The notes under the pieces were generated by a model, which saw nothing but the letters and a program-made list of their open reading frames with translations, ran no database searches and was not told the DNA's origin. The position numbers and the translations under genes were made by a program. Below are positions 1 to 8,579 of a stretch of 47,211 bases of DNA, piece by piece. The first letter of the stretch is position 1. The number at the start of each line of letters is the position of its first letter. Source of the stretch: Bacillota bacterium (GTDB taxonomy: Bacteria; Bacillota; Sulfobacillia; JAMDAP01; JAJYMS01); NCBI GenBank assembly GCA_021786825.1, contig JAJYMS010000236.1, forward strand, positions 1 to 47,211, given 5' to 3'.

Positions 1-245
1 AGGAGGCCGGCGGTAACCTCTCCAACCTCGCGCAACCCTTGCCGCGCGAGGTCCACCTGAACCAGCTCGGAGGCGATGTTGGTGGCCGTCGCCGGCCGCA
101 GGCCAAGCCACGGCACACCCGCCAACGCAACCTGCTCCAGCAGTTGCTGTCCCGCCGACAGGTTCGGTACGACCAACACCTTCTCGGCCGTCGGGTAGTC
201 CCGGATGGTCTGGGCTAACTCGAAAACCAGGCGGTTGGGGTGCAT
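1..245 (-). CDS. AddB-like helicase/nuclease-family protein, N-terminal part (runs off window)
   Basis: Only the first 81 residues are visible; the gene continues beyond base 1. The ATG at 245 is preceded by a strong AGGAGGT ribosome binding site and lies 9 bases after the stop of the upstream helicase gene, so it is the last visible member of that operon. The segment KVLVVPNLSAGQQLLEQV followed by WLGLRPATATNIASEL resembles the start of inactivated-helicase/PD-(D/E)XK (AddB-type) proteins, where a beta strand and a degenerate nucleotide-binding loop are followed by a conserved W-x-x-hydrophobic turn. The assignment is by pattern only. The nuclease domain, if present, lies outside the window. 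Because it is cotranscribed with a helicase and a PLD protein, a DNA-processing role is likely. Confidence 0.5.
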   Translation of the reverse strand, partial: MHPNRLVFELAQTIRDYPTAEKVLVVPNLSAGQQLLEQVALAGVPWLGLRPATATNIASELVQVDLARQGLREVGEVTAGL

Positions 246-254
246 GGAGACCTC

Positions 255-2792
255 CTATGGGACAAGGTTGAACATGATCGCCTGCTGCTCTTCCTGGGTG
301 ATGCGCCCCATGTCCACCAATCCGAACTCTTCCATTGGGTTTTCGTCCTCGTCGCGGTTGTCCAGCAGGTCCTCCGATTTGCCCAGCTCGCGCTTGGTCG
401 AGCCGAGGAGAACCTGAAACCACAGATCCCGCTCCATTACGGTGTGGAAGATGCGTTCCTCGTACGTTCCTTTGAGGAGCATAAAACGGACATCAATGTA
501 ATTCTCGTCACCCGGCACGGGCGTGCGCCGGTCCAGCCATCCCACGCGGTCAACCCGCCCTTCGCGCTGCTCCATCTTCGCCGGGTTCCATTCGAGGTCG
601 TAGTGGACGATGTAGCGGCAGTGCCGCTGCAGATCGATTCCCTCTTCACCGACTTTGCTAACGATCAAAACCAAGGGGCTGTAGTAATCGTTAAAGTTGA
701 GCAGGTGCGCCTGGCGATCATCCTGGGTCGCGCCGTCAAATCGGGCCACCAGATCAGGGTTGGCCCACTGCTGGCGCAGGTGATGGAGGGTACGCGTGGC
801 TTTCTGGCGGGTCTTCGCCCTGTCCTTACCCTCCGATCCGACCCCCGAAAGGGTCTCGGCAAAGGCCTCCAATTGGCCTTCCACCCCTTCGCCCGCCCTG
901 TCCCCCTCTCCGTCGCCGCGGGCGCCTAACAACTCCCGCTTCACATACCCGTCAATGCCGTCCAGGGTCCAGGGGGAACTTCGCAGCAGAAAACGGATGA
1001 GGAACAGCTCCTGGCGGGACCGTTCCTGCAGCAGGTGCTCAAAGGGGCCGATAATGGTTCTTTTTCCGCGTAGCAAATCCCCGATCGGCGTCTTGCCCTC
1101 GGCCCCCCGTTTAAACCGCGGGGAGTCCAGGGATTCCAGGGAGTCCAGGATGGCCTCTGCATCGTAGTTGGCCGCAAGGCGGGAACCAAGTTCGCCGAGT
1201 TGACGAGAGGCGGATTGGCTCATTGCCCGCCGCAGCCGCTCCGGCTCCCTCCACGGCGTGTCACGAACCAGTTCCCGCAGCAAGTCTCGCACTCGCTTGG
1301 ATACCACGTCTTCGAGCACTGCTTTCAAATGCGGCGCGGTGCCCGCCACTAGTTTGTTGAAGACCAGGATCTTCGAGAACCACCCCTGGCGGGACTTCAG
1401 CAGCTTGTTTGCCTCAAAGTCGGTCAACTCGGCCACCAGTTGCCGCAGCGCCCGCACCTTGGGGTGGATCCTCGGCGGCTGTCCATTGGCCGGCTTGTCC
1501 CAAGCCTCGACCAGCCCGCGAAGGCGCGCGGCTTCAGGCCGTTGTAAGAGCGCCGACTTGAGCGCCTGGGGGTAGGACGAAAGGCCTTGGCGCAGATCGG
1601 TGGTGACAAAGCTCGCCTTGGCGGACGCCCCCTTCTCCTCAAAGGTCGCCTGGATGAGTTCGCGAAGCTCCAGGTAGAACAGTTCGTCCAAACCCTGGAA
1701 AGGCAGCAGCGGACTGCCGGAGACAAGCCCGCGCAGATCTTCGTATTTGCTGAACTCACGAACCCCAAGGCGATCGTCGACCTGCTCCACGAAGGAGTAC
1801 CGCCGGCGGTCTCCGTCCTTGACGTTACGCACCAGGTACTTTCGGAGCAGAACCTCCAGGCCCGGGAACTCAGACTTCGTGGCGCCGTCAACTCCGCGTA
1901 GGCCTTGCAACTTGTCGACCAACCGCCGCCTCTCGTCGTGCGGGGGCGGCAAGTTACGCGCGGCGTAAAAACGCTTGAGGACCTTCTCGTAGCGTTTTAA
2001 CTTCTGCAGGATCAACTCCACATCGTTCTCATCCGCCCAGATGATCCGCAGTAGGTTGACCATCTGCTCCGGGTCGAGCTCGAAGGGGGTAGCGGTCAGC
2101 AAGAGGATGCGCCGGAACTGAAGCCCCCGGGCCAGGTCCTGGGCCTCAAAGCTGAGGTCCGGGGTGAAGACGCGAGCGCACGCGTTCTTCTTCCCATGAT
2201 GGTGAGCCTCGTCGGCAATGACCAGGTCCCACTTCGTCCGCCACAGCATTCTCAGAAGTCTGCTGTGACCCCGTCTATCCACGTCCGCCAGCAGGTTGTC
2301 GTTGACGAGCCAGATTCCTTCACTGGCCTGGTTGTGGCCGTCCTTCCGCTTGCCCCTCCCCTGGCGCGTGTCCTCCAGGTCCTTGGCCTCCGCGAGGGAT
2401 GGCACCGAGACGGACTTCAGGGAATTTCTCCCATCCAAAAGCGGGGCCCACCGGCCCTCCGGTTCACGCAGGTATTGGGGAAATCCCTTTTCTCCGGCGG
2501 CGGACTGCAGTTCGCTCTCCCACTTGGCCAGGAGTGAACTCTTACACAGGATTAGAACCCTGGGCGGCTGAGGGGGCTTTGCCTTGCCGGCCTTGCTGTG
2601 TCGCCACAAGAGGGCCATCACTGCCAGAGCCTCATAGGTCTTGCCGCAGCCCACCTCATCCGCCAGGATCATACCGGTTTGTCCAGCGTTCAGAAGCCGG
2701 TCCAGCACCCGCCGCACGGCCCGCTCCTGATGGGGATGACCCTCCCCCAACGGCAGTTGCGCCATCAGGGCATCCACTTCGATCTTTCTCAT
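255..2792 (-). CDS. SNF2/RapA-type DEAH helicase (defence-associated)
   Basis: A superfamily 2 ATPase of 845 residues. Walker A (LADEVGCGKT) lies at residues 43-52, the DEAH box (VIADEAHHHG) near 194, and motif III (LLTATPF) near 231. The C-terminal helicase lobe carries GEEGIDLQ and QREGRVDRVG near 740-750. A long helical insert separates the lobes, as in RapA and DISARM DrmD-like proteins. The ATG at 2792 is chosen because it overlaps the stop of the upstream PLD gene as ATGA; longer in-frame starts would run through that gene. Predicted to translocate on DNA using ATP. The tight coupling to the PLD protein suggests they work as one complex. It could be related to DrmD, but no DUF1998 (DrmB) gene is visible. 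Confidence 0.85.
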   Translation of the reverse strand: MRKIEVDALMAQLPLGEGHPHQERAVRRVLDRLLNAGQTGMILADEVGCGKTYEALAVMALLWRHSKAGKAKPPQPPRVLILCKSSLLAKWESELQSAAGEKGFPQYLREPEGRWAPLLDGRNSLKSVSVPSLAEAKDLEDTRQGRGKRKDGHNQASEGIWLVNDNLLADVDRRGHSRLLRMLWRTKWDLVIADEAHHHGKKNACARVFTPDLSFEAQDLARGLQFRRILLLTATPFELDPEQMVNLLRIIWADENDVELILQKLKRYEKVLKRFYAARNLPPPHDERRRLVDKLQGLRGVDGATKSEFPGLEVLLRKYLVRNVKDGDRRRYSFVEQVDDRLGVREFSKYEDLRGLVSGSPLLPFQGLDELFYLELRELIQATFEEKGASAKASFVTTDLRQGLSSYPQALKSALLQRPEAARLRGLVEAWDKPANGQPPRIHPKVRALRQLVAELTDFEANKLLKSRQGWFSKILVFNKLVAGTAPHLKAVLEDVVSKRVRDLLRELVRDTPWREPERLRRAMSQSASRQLGELGSRLAANYDAEAILDSLESLDSPRFKRGAEGKTPIGDLLRGKRTIIGPFEHLLQERSRQELFLIRFLLRSSPWTLDGIDGYVKRELLGARGDGEGDRAGEGVEGQLEAFAETLSGVGSEGKDRAKTRQKATRTLHHLRQQWANPDLVARFDGATQDDRQAHLLNFNDYYSPLVLIVSKVGEEGIDLQRHCRYIVHYDLEWNPAKMEQREGRVDRVGWLDRRTPVPGDENYIDVRFMLLKGTYEERIFHTVMERDLWFQVLLGSTKRELGKSEDLLDNRDEDENPMEEFGLVDMGRITQEEQQAIMFNLVP

Positions 2793-4915
2793 GGGGCGCT
2801 CACCGCCTGCCGTCCCGCCGGCTGCCATTCTGCCGCCAGGTCCCGAAGCCGCCTCGCGCGCGGGATTAGGTTCGCGTCGTACGCCTGGAGGAGGTCTCCG
2901 AGCCCTTCGCCGGCCAGGGCCAACTCTCCCGCCCACTTCTCCAGCACCTCCCAGGGACAGGCAGACCTGATGCCCTGGGCTACGTCCCCATGGCGAGGGT
3001 TCAGAAAAACCCCCGCCAACTCTTCGGTGATCCGCCTGGTGACGTACACCCACCGCGCCTCCCCCGTGCCACCCGCGGCCAACAGGCGGCCGACCGCGTC
3101 GTCGCCCCAGCCGATCAACTCGCGAACGTAACGGTAAAGAGCGTGGGAAGCAAAACCACTCAGGTCCAAACGGCGTCGCCAGACCCGGAATCCACGGTCA
3201 ACCTGCTTGAAGAAACTGTCGAGGTCAGCCTTGTGACGGGGAAGAACCCCCGTTCCGGACGCCTCTCCCCGGCTCCTTCGTTCAAGGCTTCGGACCTCCG
3301 CCAGTTGTCTCTCGTAAGTCGACTTCAAACTCAGACCGGACTGAAAGATGCGTTCTTCCAGGCTCGCCGCCTCCCACTCGACGTCCTCCACGAAGCGCTC
3401 CGGGAAGTCCACGTTGAAGGGTGGATAGGCCTCGGCCAGAGCCCGGCCCGCCTGATCCAGGGCGACGAGCCGCAGCCGCTTGAGGCGCAGGCGGTGGCGG
3501 CCCTCCAGGGCGTCGTCCGGCACAAAGGCAGCCGCGGCGTCCGTGGTGCCTACGATCAGCGGCTGACCAATCCATGCCGGCCACTCCGCAAGGAGTCGCT
3601 CCCCGTCGTCCATGGTGCCGAAGAGTTGCACCCGGTCGGGTTGGGCTCCGCAGACGCTGAACCAGACCCGCAGTTCCCGGTTCGCGCACGAGTAAAGGGC
3701 GCAGGGTGCGGCAAACCGCGTGCCCGCTTCGGCGGCCGGGGCGGGCTCGGCCTGTTCCAACCCCTCCGCGTTGCGCCGCGCAAACTTTCCGGGCAGTCCC
3801 AGAAACGCGGCTACGGCATCCGCTCCCAGGCCACGGTCCGAGGTGAGGAGGCAACCGACCTCCGCGTTCCCTCCGTTCGAGGGTCCGCGAAGCATGGCTG
3901 AAGGCGTGAAGTTGGCCGAACCCTGGTAGAGCGTCAGGCGTCTCGGCCGACCCCGTTTCCCTTCGCATTCGATGACCACGGTTTTGGCGTGCAGCCGCCG
4001 TTCCGCCTCCTCCACCGCCGAGTCCCCGTGCGCCCATATCGCCGCCAACCGGCCAAAGTGCCTGACGCGGGCAAGAGGCAGCGCCGTGCGGTCGCCATCG
4101 GTCTGCACGTAGAAGTGGACCGGGGCTTCCGCCCCGTGCGCAAAGCCCAGCCCCATCAGCTGGTCAATCAAGGAGCCGTCAGACGGCTCATTTTCGGGGT
4201 CGAGGTCGGCCTCCTGGTCTCCCCGCCCGCCGCCGGCCGGAAGCTCGAAAAAAGGGGACACGACAAGCGCCCGCCGGACCGGTTGATCCGGAGGCAGGGT
4301 CGCGCTCAACCGCTCCCACAGTGGTCGCCTGTAGTTGTGGACGAATCGGCAGACGGGGCCACCCGCGGGCTCCACCTCCGAAGATTCCAGGAGGAATCTC
4401 AGGTCCCGGGCCATGCGGGCGAGGCTATCAGCACCGCCCCGATCCCCGGACGCCAACTCCCGGGGGAGGCAATCTGAGGCAGACAGGTATTCGTGGAGGT
4501 CCCGGAAGAAGGCCACCTGCCCCCCGCCAGGACTCAGGCTCACCGGCGTGACAAGTTCCAGATTGCTTTCCAGGCCGCCGCGGGAGAGGTTGCACGACCC
4601 GACCAACGCCAGGGCTTCCGCTTCGCCAATCAGCAGAACCAGTTTGCTGTGAAAGGTCTTGCGGGTGTAGCCAGCCGTCGCCACGCGATACTCCAGGTGC
4701 AGACGGGGCGCCGCGGGCCGCAAGACCGCCTGGGGGCTCCCGTCGTGGATCACCAGGATGTTGGCCCGATTGGGTCCCCGGAGGACCAGGGGCAGAAGGC
4801 GTTCTTCGAACAGGGGGGCGTCAAAGGTGTAGGTGAGGAACAGCGCGTGCGCGACGGAGTCCCGCCCGACGAATTCCTCAACGGTCTCCACCAGGTTGAT
4901 TCGCGCGTCCAGCAT
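2789..4915 (-). CDS. Phospholipase D-like (two HKD motifs) nuclease-type protein
   Basis: 708 residues with two HKD-type half-sites: H89-x-K91 followed by GSCN at 106-109, and H309-x-K311 followed by GSANFT at 332-337. Two half-sites in one chain can form the PLD active site, which in prokaryotic defence proteins (DrmC, DpdK, Nuc-like enzymes) usually cuts nucleic acid through a phosphohistidine intermediate. The C-terminal half (about 400-708) has no domain I recognise and is rich in charged helices near 560-640. The ATG at 4915 has an upstream GGGAGG. The start overlaps the preceding gene by about 38 bases and the end overlaps the helicase start by four, indicating translational coupling. 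No signal peptide is visible, so a cytoplasmic role is likely. Confidence 0.8.
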   Translation of the reverse strand: MLDARINLVETVEEFVGRDSVAHALFLTYTFDAPLFEERLLPLVLRGPNRANILVIHDGSPQAVLRPAAPRLHLEYRVATAGYTRKTFHSKLVLLIGEAEALALVGSCNLSRGGLESNLELVTPVSLSPGGGQVAFFRDLHEYLSASDCLPRELASGDRGGADSLARMARDLRFLLESSEVEPAGGPVCRFVHNYRRPLWERLSATLPPDQPVRRALVVSPFFELPAGGGRGDQEADLDPENEPSDGSLIDQLMGLGFAHGAEAPVHFYVQTDGDRTALPLARVRHFGRLAAIWAHGDSAVEEAERRLHAKTVVIECEGKRGRPRRLTLYQGSANFTPSAMLRGPSNGGNAEVGCLLTSDRGLGADAVAAFLGLPGKFARRNAEGLEQAEPAPAAEAGTRFAAPCALYSCANRELRVWFSVCGAQPDRVQLFGTMDDGERLLAEWPAWIGQPLIVGTTDAAAAFVPDDALEGRHRLRLKRLRLVALDQAGRALAEAYPPFNVDFPERFVEDVEWEAASLEERIFQSGLSLKSTYERQLAEVRSLERRSRGEASGTGVLPRHKADLDSFFKQVDRGFRVWRRRLDLSGFASHALYRYVRELIGWGDDAVGRLLAAGGTGEARWVYVTRRITEELAGVFLNPRHGDVAQGIRSACPWEVLEKWAGELALAGEGLGDLLQAYDANLIPRARRLRDLAAEWQPAGRQAVSAP

Positions 4916-7001
4916 CCGACAAGTCCTCCCGAGTCAGCTTCACATCCCTGCACAGGCTAAGCAACTGCGGAAAACGGTAGCTGTGGATGCCGACGGTGAA
5001 GTCGTGCAAGTCCCCGCAAACTATCTCTTCGCCCTCCAGCCGCAGCCAGGCCTCCTTGCCTTTGTCGTCCGATACCGATCGGTGCCAGGCCACCAGTTCC
5101 ACCAGGAGTTTTCGGGTGGCGTCGGGCGCGGGCCGGTTCAGCAGGTCTTGGACCACATCGGTCAAGTGGGCGATGCCGCCATCCGGTCTTATTTCGCTGT
5201 GGATCAGCTCCCGGTTGCGGCGCCTCGTCAAAACCTTGGCCAGGGTCATCCAGGCCAAGACGGCGGCCCGCCCCCGGTCCGAGCGAGCCGCGGAGGGCTC
5301 TCGGACCAGCAGCTCCCCGACGCACTCGGCCTCCGACCGCTTCTCGCGCCGGCCCAGTTCCTGGGGAGTCTGGGGGGGCAGGTGGAGCCACGCCACCAAG
5401 TCTGTCGCGATCCAACGCTTGCGTTCGGTCCGGAAGGCGTCCAGGGCACTGGCCCAGATAGTGTTTAGAGCGCAAGCCACGAACTCGTGAACCGCCGCCG
5501 CGCGGCCAGTGCGGAGCCAACCTTCCCTGACCGGGCCGTCAACCGCCTTCAGGGAGTAGAAATGGACGAGTACGTCCAGATTCCCCGGCCCAGAGGTCTG
5601 TTCGGCCAACTCCAAGTCCAGGACCGCCAGGGATTGCGGTTCATCCAACAGGTTGGTTGCCGGCCGCGAACCGTTCGTTCCCGCGGAGCATGATGTTTCG
5701 GGGTCCAAGAACCCCGCCCCCTCAAGAGCCGTGGCGGTTTCCCAGCGCCTGTAAGCCTCTTCCTGGGCTTCGCCGCCAGGACCACCCGCCTTCAACAGGC
5801 CCCGCAGGAAAGGCCCTCGAACACCGTGATTGCCCCTCCGTGCGATACCGCCAAGGCACAGGGTGCTTCCCCAATCGCGAACGTTCCCGACCTCTCGGCC
5901 ACCAGCCCGCCGGGCCCAGTCCAGGAGGTGCTCCGTCGCCTCCCCCCCGTACGTCTTAAACCGGTCCGCCAGGGCTTTCCCCAGCTCCGTGTTTCGGTAG
6001 GGCACCCCCCCACCCGCGCCGCGTTCATCGTCTTCCTCCCAAAGACCGAGGGAGACCATCGAGCTGGAGTAGAGCCGAAGGCAGCCGCTGGCCGCCTGGT
6101 TGCGCACCAACCTTTCCGGCAGCGGCACCCGCCCGTCTCGCGCCGACGATAGGATTGGGCCGCGCCGCCGCGACCCGATGATGGCGCATGGCTGGTTGTC
6201 CGCGTCGCGGTCGTGGTGGAAGAACTCGCACGTTGCCAGCGCTCGCTCCAAACGATAGATCAGGTCGGGCTGCCGCCATTCGCCAGCGCCCTTATGTAGG
6301 GCCTGCGCGTGGTCCAGGGCCCACGCCAGAAAGCCGTAGTATCCGGCCCTTTGGGTGAAGACCGTGAGCCCGGGCAACAGTCGGTCCGCCAAGACGGCCG
6401 CCCCGCTCTGAAACCCCAGCGGGTCCCGTGACGAGGGTGGGCGCGCCACCCTTTCCGTCCACCGCGGCAGCAGTTCCGCCCAGGCGCCGGGAATAGCGCG
6501 GGGAGTCTTGGCCTGTGCCCGGTCGACCGGCTCAGGCGTTACCCGGTCGGTCGCGTTGGGCGTCGCCCGTGGAGGCGCACTCGCCCCGACCACAAGCGTC
6601 ACCCACTCATCCGCCGACCGCGGCAGCTTGGCCTCCACCGCCGCGTCGGCCAGAGCCTTTTCTATTGTCTGGCGCCGAGCCAGGCGGATTCGTTGATAGT
6701 CGCGCGGCCCGAAAAACCATCCCAGCACAGTCCGAAATTTAACGGTCCATTTGCGCCGCGCACTGTTCCGCGCCACCACGTTCCGCAGGGGTACCAGGTC
6801 TTGGGCGTCAGAGGCCGGAACCCGGACCTCAACGCCGTCGAAGAGGCGCACGAGGTACCCGGTGGAAGCGACCGCCTCGATTTGACCCAGGCATACGTGA
6901 CCGGGGGACGGTTCGTGCCAGACGACCTGGCCCTTTTGCAGAATGCGCGTAGGGCGATGCTTGGGTTGCGGGGCGGTCCGGGTGGAAGTTTTTTGCGGCA
7001 T
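4878..7001 (-). CDS. Unknown 707-residue protein, first gene of helicase/PLD cluster
   Basis: I cannot assign this to a named family with confidence. Residues about 20-75 (KGQVVWHEPSPGHVCLGQIE, then VRLFDGVEVRVP) look like a small beta-barrel of Tudor/KOW type. A variable proline-rich linker follows near 140-175. Residues 207-228 contain LLPGLTVFTQRAGYYGFLAW, similar to a motif I associate with DUF6361-like proteins of defence islands. Many Trp, Arg and His residues are spread through the C-terminal half, but no Walker or nuclease motif is seen. The ATG at 7001 begins the intact cluster; its end overlaps the PLD gene. It may be the sensor or specificity subunit, but this is inference from position only. 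No transmembrane segments are apparent. Confidence 0.75.
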   Translation of the reverse strand: MPQKTSTRTAPQPKHRPTRILQKGQVVWHEPSPGHVCLGQIEAVASTGYLVRLFDGVEVRVPASDAQDLVPLRNVVARNSARRKWTVKFRTVLGWFFGPRDYQRIRLARRQTIEKALADAAVEAKLPRSADEWVTLVVGASAPPRATPNATDRVTPEPVDRAQAKTPRAIPGAWAELLPRWTERVARPPSSRDPLGFQSGAAVLADRLLPGLTVFTQRAGYYGFLAWALDHAQALHKGAGEWRQPDLIYRLERALATCEFFHHDRDADNQPCAIIGSRRRGPILSSARDGRVPLPERLVRNQAASGCLRLYSSSMVSLGLWEEDDERGAGGGVPYRNTELGKALADRFKTYGGEATEHLLDWARRAGGREVGNVRDWGSTLCLGGIARRGNHGVRGPFLRGLLKAGGPGGEAQEEAYRRWETATALEGAGFLDPETSCSAGTNGSRPATNLLDEPQSLAVLDLELAEQTSGPGNLDVLVHFYSLKAVDGPVREGWLRTGRAAAVHEFVACALNTIWASALDAFRTERKRWIATDLVAWLHLPPQTPQELGRREKRSEAECVGELLVREPSAARSDRGRAAVLAWMTLAKVLTRRRNRELIHSEIRPDGGIAHLTDVVQDLLNRPAPDATRKLLVELVAWHRSVSDDKGKEAWLRLEGEEIVCGDLHDFTVGIHSYRFPQLLSLCRDVKLTREDLSDAGRANQPGGDR

Positions 7002-7042
7002 GTAGCCTCCGGTGGGCGGAATAGGACTGAATGATACCTTCG

Positions 7043-7420
7043 TCAGACCATACCGACCTTCATTTCGCTGCCAACGCGAGGGCCAGGTAAGGCAGATCCG
7101 TGACGCTCCAGCTCATTGCTAGCCGGCCTCAGGGACCTAGTGATAGTTCCCCAAAGGTCGTCTGGGTCATCAAGGATGTCCTCCGCTAAACGGCGGGCGT
7201 TATCCCCAACTTTTTAGGCAGGTATCTGGTAGTCCAAGATAGATGCCAACAAGAACTTGTTTGCACTCATTTTGTCAAGACGTTTCCCTTTACGGTCGTT
7301 GAGCCAGCCCCAATACATTTCAGGTTTACTCCGAAAGCTAAGCAACATCTTCGTGACACGGTTGAGATGCTCAGAGGAGACTCTTAGGCCAGGATCGGTA
7401 TTGTGTGCAATACTAATCAT
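7043..7420 (-). pseudogene. Small unknown gene interrupted by an in-frame TAA
   Basis: The ATG at 7420 has a good GGAGGGGCGAGG ribosome binding site. The frame codes 68 residues (containing MYWGWLNDRKGKRLDKMSAN) and stops at TAA 7214-7216. The same frame then continues with credible coding sequence (KVGDNARRLAEDILDDPDDL) to a stop at 7043. A single base change would explain the TAA, so I read this as a nonsense mutation. The protein looks like a conserved hypothetical from defence-type neighbourhoods; I cannot name a function. It belongs to the decayed block 7.0-12.1 kb. A genuine 68-residue product is possible but less likely. Confidence 0.5.
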
Positions 7421-7450
7421 ATCCTCGCCCCTCCGCTTAGAACTCCCACA

Positions 7451-7665
7451 CTATTGCCGCTGCACTGGGTTGCAAAGCTGGTCCAATGCCTCCAAGAACT
7501 GCAACAGCCTAATCAGCTTTTCGCGTGCAAGGTTAGTTGTAACGACTATCTTATCGGCCACCGTCTGCCCCACCTCCAACCGGGACGTCACCCAGAGCGG
7601 CTTCGATGCTGCGTAACCCTGCTTCGGTCAGCTCGAAGGCCGATGACCCTTTCTCGCGTCGACAC
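7451..7665 (-). pseudogene. Frameshifted small gene remnant
   Basis: Two short coding-like stretches in different minus-strand frames join near 7590. The first reads EKGSSAFELTEAGLRSIEAA; the second reads VTSRLEVGQTVADKIVVTTN and ends EALDQLCNPVQRQ at a TAG at 7451. Each alone is too short and lacks a proper start, but together they look like the C-terminal part of a small helical protein broken by a frameshift. Function unknown. It sits between the phosphoribosyltransferase remnant and the interrupted small gene, all on the same strand, consistent with an old operon. Confidence 0.35.
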
Positions 7666-7678
7666 TACTTGGTTCTTT

Positions 7679-8095
7679 CTAGGGCCAGAGTGGCAATGGT
7701 GCAAGAAGAACAGCCGTGTTCATCGCTAGCTGCAACGCTTCAAGCGTCGCTCCGCTGGTAGTTATGTCGTCGAAGATCAGCACATTATGTAGTTGAAGGC
7801 GCAGGGGTTCATTGACGAGGTAAGCGTCCCGAACATTCTCCAACCGTTTCCGGTAGTTGAACTGGGTATGCTGAGGATAGATGCGCCGCTTGAAACCGAA
7901 GGCGCCCTCAACAACCGGTAACTCAAGTACGCGCCCGGCCACGGAAGCAATAAGTGCGTATTGATTACAACCTCGCTTCCGCAATCCACTTGAACTCGTT
8001 GGAGAAGGCGCCAAAACAGTGACCTTGCAGAAAACCTTCTTTCTTCTCCGCAAGAAGCCGGCTAGAAGGGTCTCCAAGGGCTCGGCTGCTGATTT
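7679..8095 (-). pseudogene. ComF-like phosphoribosyltransferase remnant fused to methylase remnant
   Basis: The C-terminal part of the frame starting at 8266 is a phosphoribosyltransferase-type sequence: VTVLAPSPTSSSGLRKRG, then VLIFDDITTSGATLEAL, which is the PRPP-binding loop with two acidic residues followed by the TSGAT turn. A run of R/Q/N residues between them matches ComF-like proteins. Its N-terminus is missing: near 8095 the sequence switches without a stop from the methyltransferase motif-I region. The simplest reading is a deletion that fused two genes in frame. Any product would be a non-functional hybrid. PRTases of this class are also found next to DNA-processing genes. Confidence 0.55.
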
Positions 8096-8579
8096 GTCAC
8101 CACACAGTTGGGCAGCCAGCCCGGTCATTCCTGTTCCACAAAACCCGTCAAAGACGACATCCCCAGGCTCTGTGAAATGCAAGATGTACCGCATGATGGC
8201 TTTATGCGGCACCTTGGTGTGGAAGGAGTGGGCGTTGCAAATCGGGTCGTTCTTTCCCTCGCTCACATCCGCCGCGAAAGGCTCGCGACTGTAGGGCTTG
8301 CTCGGGTCGTAGGGCTTGCGGTAGTGCTTGATGAAGTCCGCGATGAACGGGTCCGGGAAGGCGGTGTAGTACGGCGGGTCGGATAGCGACAGGATGTCCT
8401 GAGCCGATGGGGAACCCCTCGATCTTGCGGAACTCGGGGGCCTTCAACTTCTCACTGAGCTTCTCCAGGAAATACTTCCGCCGCTCCTCGTCGTTAGGGA
8501 AGGCCCATGCAGAGACATTCCACCGGACCGGTCGGCGCTGGTTTCGGTTCCAATTGAGAAGGTCACCCATTGGCGTCAT
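8096..8579 (-). pseudogene. Adenine-specific DNA methyltransferase remnant (PglXI-like), frameshifted and truncated
   Basis: The start (MTPMGDLLNWNRNQRRPVRW) overlaps the stop of the OLD nuclease gene as ATGA. It is read to about base 8400, where one extra base shifts the frame. In the corrected frame the catalytic motif DPPYYTAFPDPF appears, followed by KPYDPSKPYSREPF and then, in the frame open from 8266, HTKVPHKAIMRYILHF and the SAM-binding motif GDVVFDGFCGTGMTGLAA. These are the N6_N4-methyltransferase motifs in beta-class order. The combination DPPYYTAFPDPF and HTKVPHKAI is like PglXI of type 3 BREX as I remember it. The rest of the protein is deleted. It cannot encode an active enzyme as written unless the frameshift is a sequencing error, and the downstream deletion would still remove most of it. 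Confidence 0.65.

Noticed and set aside
240-929. Long plus-strand open frame opposite the helicase
   Set aside because: It mirrors the well-supported helicase gene on the other strand, shows no motif and arises from high GC. Similar plus-strand frames opposite brxL, brxC, the PTS genes and the AlbA_2 gene were dropped for the same reason.
1-7001. Complete DISARM system
   Set aside because: Only a helicase and a PLD protein fit; no DUF1998 gene or DrmA-type helicase is visible in the window.
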